Source: an uncultured Bacteroides sp. (GTDB taxonomy: Bacteria; Bacteroidota; Bacteroidia; Bacteroidales; Bacteroidaceae). Taken from it: DNA of 24,917 bases. Position numbers and translations under genes: made by a program. The stretch spans positions 1 through 24,917 of the forward strand of contig NZ_CAJTSC010000042.1 in assembly GCF_910578895.1 (NCBI RefSeq). The letters run 5' to 3'. Numbering within the stretch: the first letter of the stretch is position 1; the number at the start of each line of letters is the position of its first letter. Of the stretch, positions 23,666 through 24,917 are shown in pieces. The notes beneath the pieces were generated by a model. It saw nothing but the letters and a program-made list of their open reading frames with translations. It was not told the origin of the DNA and ran no database searches.

Positions 23666-24772
23666 TCATTCTTCAGCACAAGTCAATGTGGACCATGGGA
23701 TAAACGACCCGAATTCAGCTCCTTCGGGCCGACCTCTCTCAATAATTTTGCATGTATAGGGCATTGGCATCCCTTTACGGTTATGATAGTGCCGATAAGC
23801 ACGTTCCCAAGCCGGACATATACGCTGGCGTTGGCTGGCAGATATTTCATTTCCAAAAACTGCTTTTCCATACCAAGTTATATATTGTTCATAGGGAACT
23901 TCCTCTCCACACATATACTTGGCAGTATATTCAAATCCTTTATACAAACGATCATCAAATGCACTGTAAAGATCTATACCTTGATTCCAAGCGATTTCTG
24001 CCGCACAAGCCAAAAAGCCAAGCCCCATTTGTACATGCTGCTGGTCACGTCCACTTTCCTGACATTGTCCGTTTTCATAAAAATAATTCTTAATGGAACC
24101 ATTAGTCGGCCCGTCTTTAATCTGCTTGCAAGCATCGTTAAAAATATCATATCTATCTAAGAAGATTCCGATACACATTAATGTCTGTGCATTCGCAGCA
24201 TCCCAATTTCCATTATAACGCGGTGTCCAATCTTTAATTACAGGATACCAGACATTCAGTACCATCTTTTGAAAAAGCCGCTGTTCTTTTTCTTCCCAGC
24301 CTTTATAAGTATACTTCAGTATCTCAGCCGCATTCAAATATTTAAGCCCCCCGGTACCCACTTTCAATTGACGATTATGATTAACAATAGAATCCAGTGT
24401 ACAACTCCAGGCATTGAATATTTCTATGGCTTTCCGGGCATATTTTTCTTCACGTTCCACATACCATAACAGTGCCATAGTATATGCTGCCGCCCCGTCA
24501 CGCACAAAATCACTTCCACCGTTATCCGGTTTATTGTAAGGACCATTGGACACAACTTTAAAAGGTTTGGGAGTATAGTCGAGTGAGGCTATTTCCGAAT
24601 CTTTAAGTTGTTTCCATGCTGTCTTCCACGGTTCCTTTTCCGAAAGGATTTTTTTTCTGATTAATTCCAAATCAGAAACTGTATGCAACATCCCCGGATG
24701 CACAAGTTCTTGTCCCGAGCAAATGAAAGGCAAAATCGCATACAATGATATAAGCAATACTTTTTTTATCAT
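23666..24772 (-). CDS. Secreted alginate-lyase-family (PF05426-like) polysaccharide lyase
   Basis: The 368-residue protein has an N-terminal signal (about residues 1-20, ending FICSGQE) and no further membrane helix, so it is exported to periplasm or surface. The body is alpha-helical, as in (alpha/alpha) toroid lyases. Recognisable pieces are HPGMLHTVSDLELIRKKI near the start, SIVNHNRQLKVGTGG (about 128-141), YNGNWDAANAQTLMCIGIF (about 186-204) and CQESGRDQQHVQMGLGFLACAAEIAW (237-262). These fit the alginate-lyase superfamily, perhaps the PL38-like branch; the actual uronic-acid polymer cannot be told. No SusC/SusD genes are in the window, so a link to a polysaccharide locus to the right is possible but unseen. 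It has its own promoter. Confidence 0.8.
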   Translation of the reverse strand: MIKKVLLISLYAILPFICSGQELVHPGMLHTVSDLELIRKKILSEKEPWKTAWKQLKDSEIASLDYTPKPFKVVSNGPYNKPDNGGSDFVRDGAAAYTMALLWYVEREEKYARKAIEIFNAWSCTLDSIVNHNRQLKVGTGGLKYLNAAEILKYTYKGWEEKEQRLFQKMVLNVWYPVIKDWTPRYNGNWDAANAQTLMCIGIFLDRYDIFNDACKQIKDGPTNGSIKNYFYENGQCQESGRDQQHVQMGLGFLACAAEIAWNQGIDLYSAFDDRLYKGFEYTAKYMCGEEVPYEQYITWYGKAVFGNEISASQRQRICPAWERAYRHYHNRKGMPMPYTCKIIERGRPEGAEFGSFIPWSTLTCAEE

Positions 24773-24838
24773 ATCGATAAATTTTTAATAATTTAATTAT
24801 GAAACAAAAAATGATTATTCCTATTCCACATTAACAGT

Positions 24839-24868
24839 CAAATGTAACTCGGACTGTTTTAATTCAAA
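24839..24868 (-). promoter_or_regulatory. Promoter of the alginate-lyase-family gene (TTTG-N18-TACATTTG)
   Basis: On the minus strand TTTG (24868-24865) and TACATTTG (24846-24839) are 18 bp apart, close to the usual 19. A start near 24832 would leave a leader of about 60 nt. The -7 box is identical to that of the his operon. Confidence 0.75.
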
Positions 24869-24917
24869 TTAAGAGCCTGTTTAAATTTTCTTCAAAAAGT
24901 TTTTCTTCAGCTTCCTT
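24864..24917 (-). CDS. Possible C-terminal end of a gene running in from the right edge
   Basis: From the window edge one minus-strand frame reads KEAEEKLFEENLNRLLI and then TGA. The charged, helix-like sequence looks like a protein C-terminus, and its stop sits at the -33 box of the alginate-lyase promoter. Seventeen codons are too few to be sure; it could be chance. Confidence 0.22.
   Translation of the reverse strand, partial: KEAEEKLFEENLNRLLI

Noticed and set aside
24868..24884. Possible insertion-sequence end (GAGCCTGTTTAAA-like)
   Set aside because: Only one end would be visible at the window edge, with no transposase or target duplication to test; the same bases can be read as a gene's C-terminus.

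Overview
The window looks like chromosome of a Bacteroides-type gut bacterium. Three things point there: Mfa/FimA-type fimbrial lipoproteins with DUF3575, DUF5119 and DUF4906-like proteins; promoter boxes of the Bacteroides form TTTG-N18/19-TAnnTTTG instead of -35/-10 hexamers; and an inositol-lipid operon with the content known from Bacteroides thetaiotaomicron. I do not name a species. No tRNA, rRNA, CRISPR array or intact mobile element is visible.

Layout. (1) 182-8703, plus strand: a fimbrial locus of six genes. They encode a DUF3575 outer-membrane protein, a DUF5119 lipoprotein (probable anchor), the main fimbrillin, two further fimbrillin-like lipoproteins, and an 835-residue protein with a FISUMP-like C-terminus (probable tip). 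(2) 8704-9038: a convergent gene-free gap holding an 80-bp near-perfect inverted repeat and a striking five-copy array of GTTAACTTC with 22-23 bp period. (3) 9039-10217, minus: an iron-type alcohol dehydrogenase. (4) 10380-14388, minus: inositol-lipid synthesis, in transcription order inositol-phosphate synthase, PgpA-like phosphatase, GtrA-like membrane protein, CDP-alcohol phosphatidyltransferase and AUR1-like phosphotransferase. (5) 14610-18816, minus: TolC-type outer-membrane efflux protein, sigma-54 response regulator and NtrY-like histidine kinase. A textbook -24/-12 promoter and two palindromic candidate activator sites lie upstream of tolC. (6) 18974-23347, minus: hisG-hisD-hisC-hisB, preceded by a leader peptide with five His codons, an antiterminator segment and an intrinsic terminator. 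(7) 23666-24772, minus: a secreted alginate-lyase-family protein, with possibly the tail of another gene at the right edge.

How the genes work together. The fimbrial genes would build a surface pilus whose subunits are exported as lipoproteins and probably matured by cleavage at a conserved Thr-Arg-Ala site. The inositol operon would make myo-inositol phosphate, attach it to a CDP-activated lipid, dephosphorylate the product and transfer phosphoinositol to ceramide. The tolC/regulator/kinase unit appears to be a self-regulating sigma-54 envelope-response circuit. The his operon appears to be controlled by ribosome-mediated attenuation.

The strongest non-coding observations are the sigma-54 circuit (18849-18934), the his attenuator (23373-23566) and the unexplained periodic array (8897-8999). 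All functions are inferred from sequence by eye; no database search was run.
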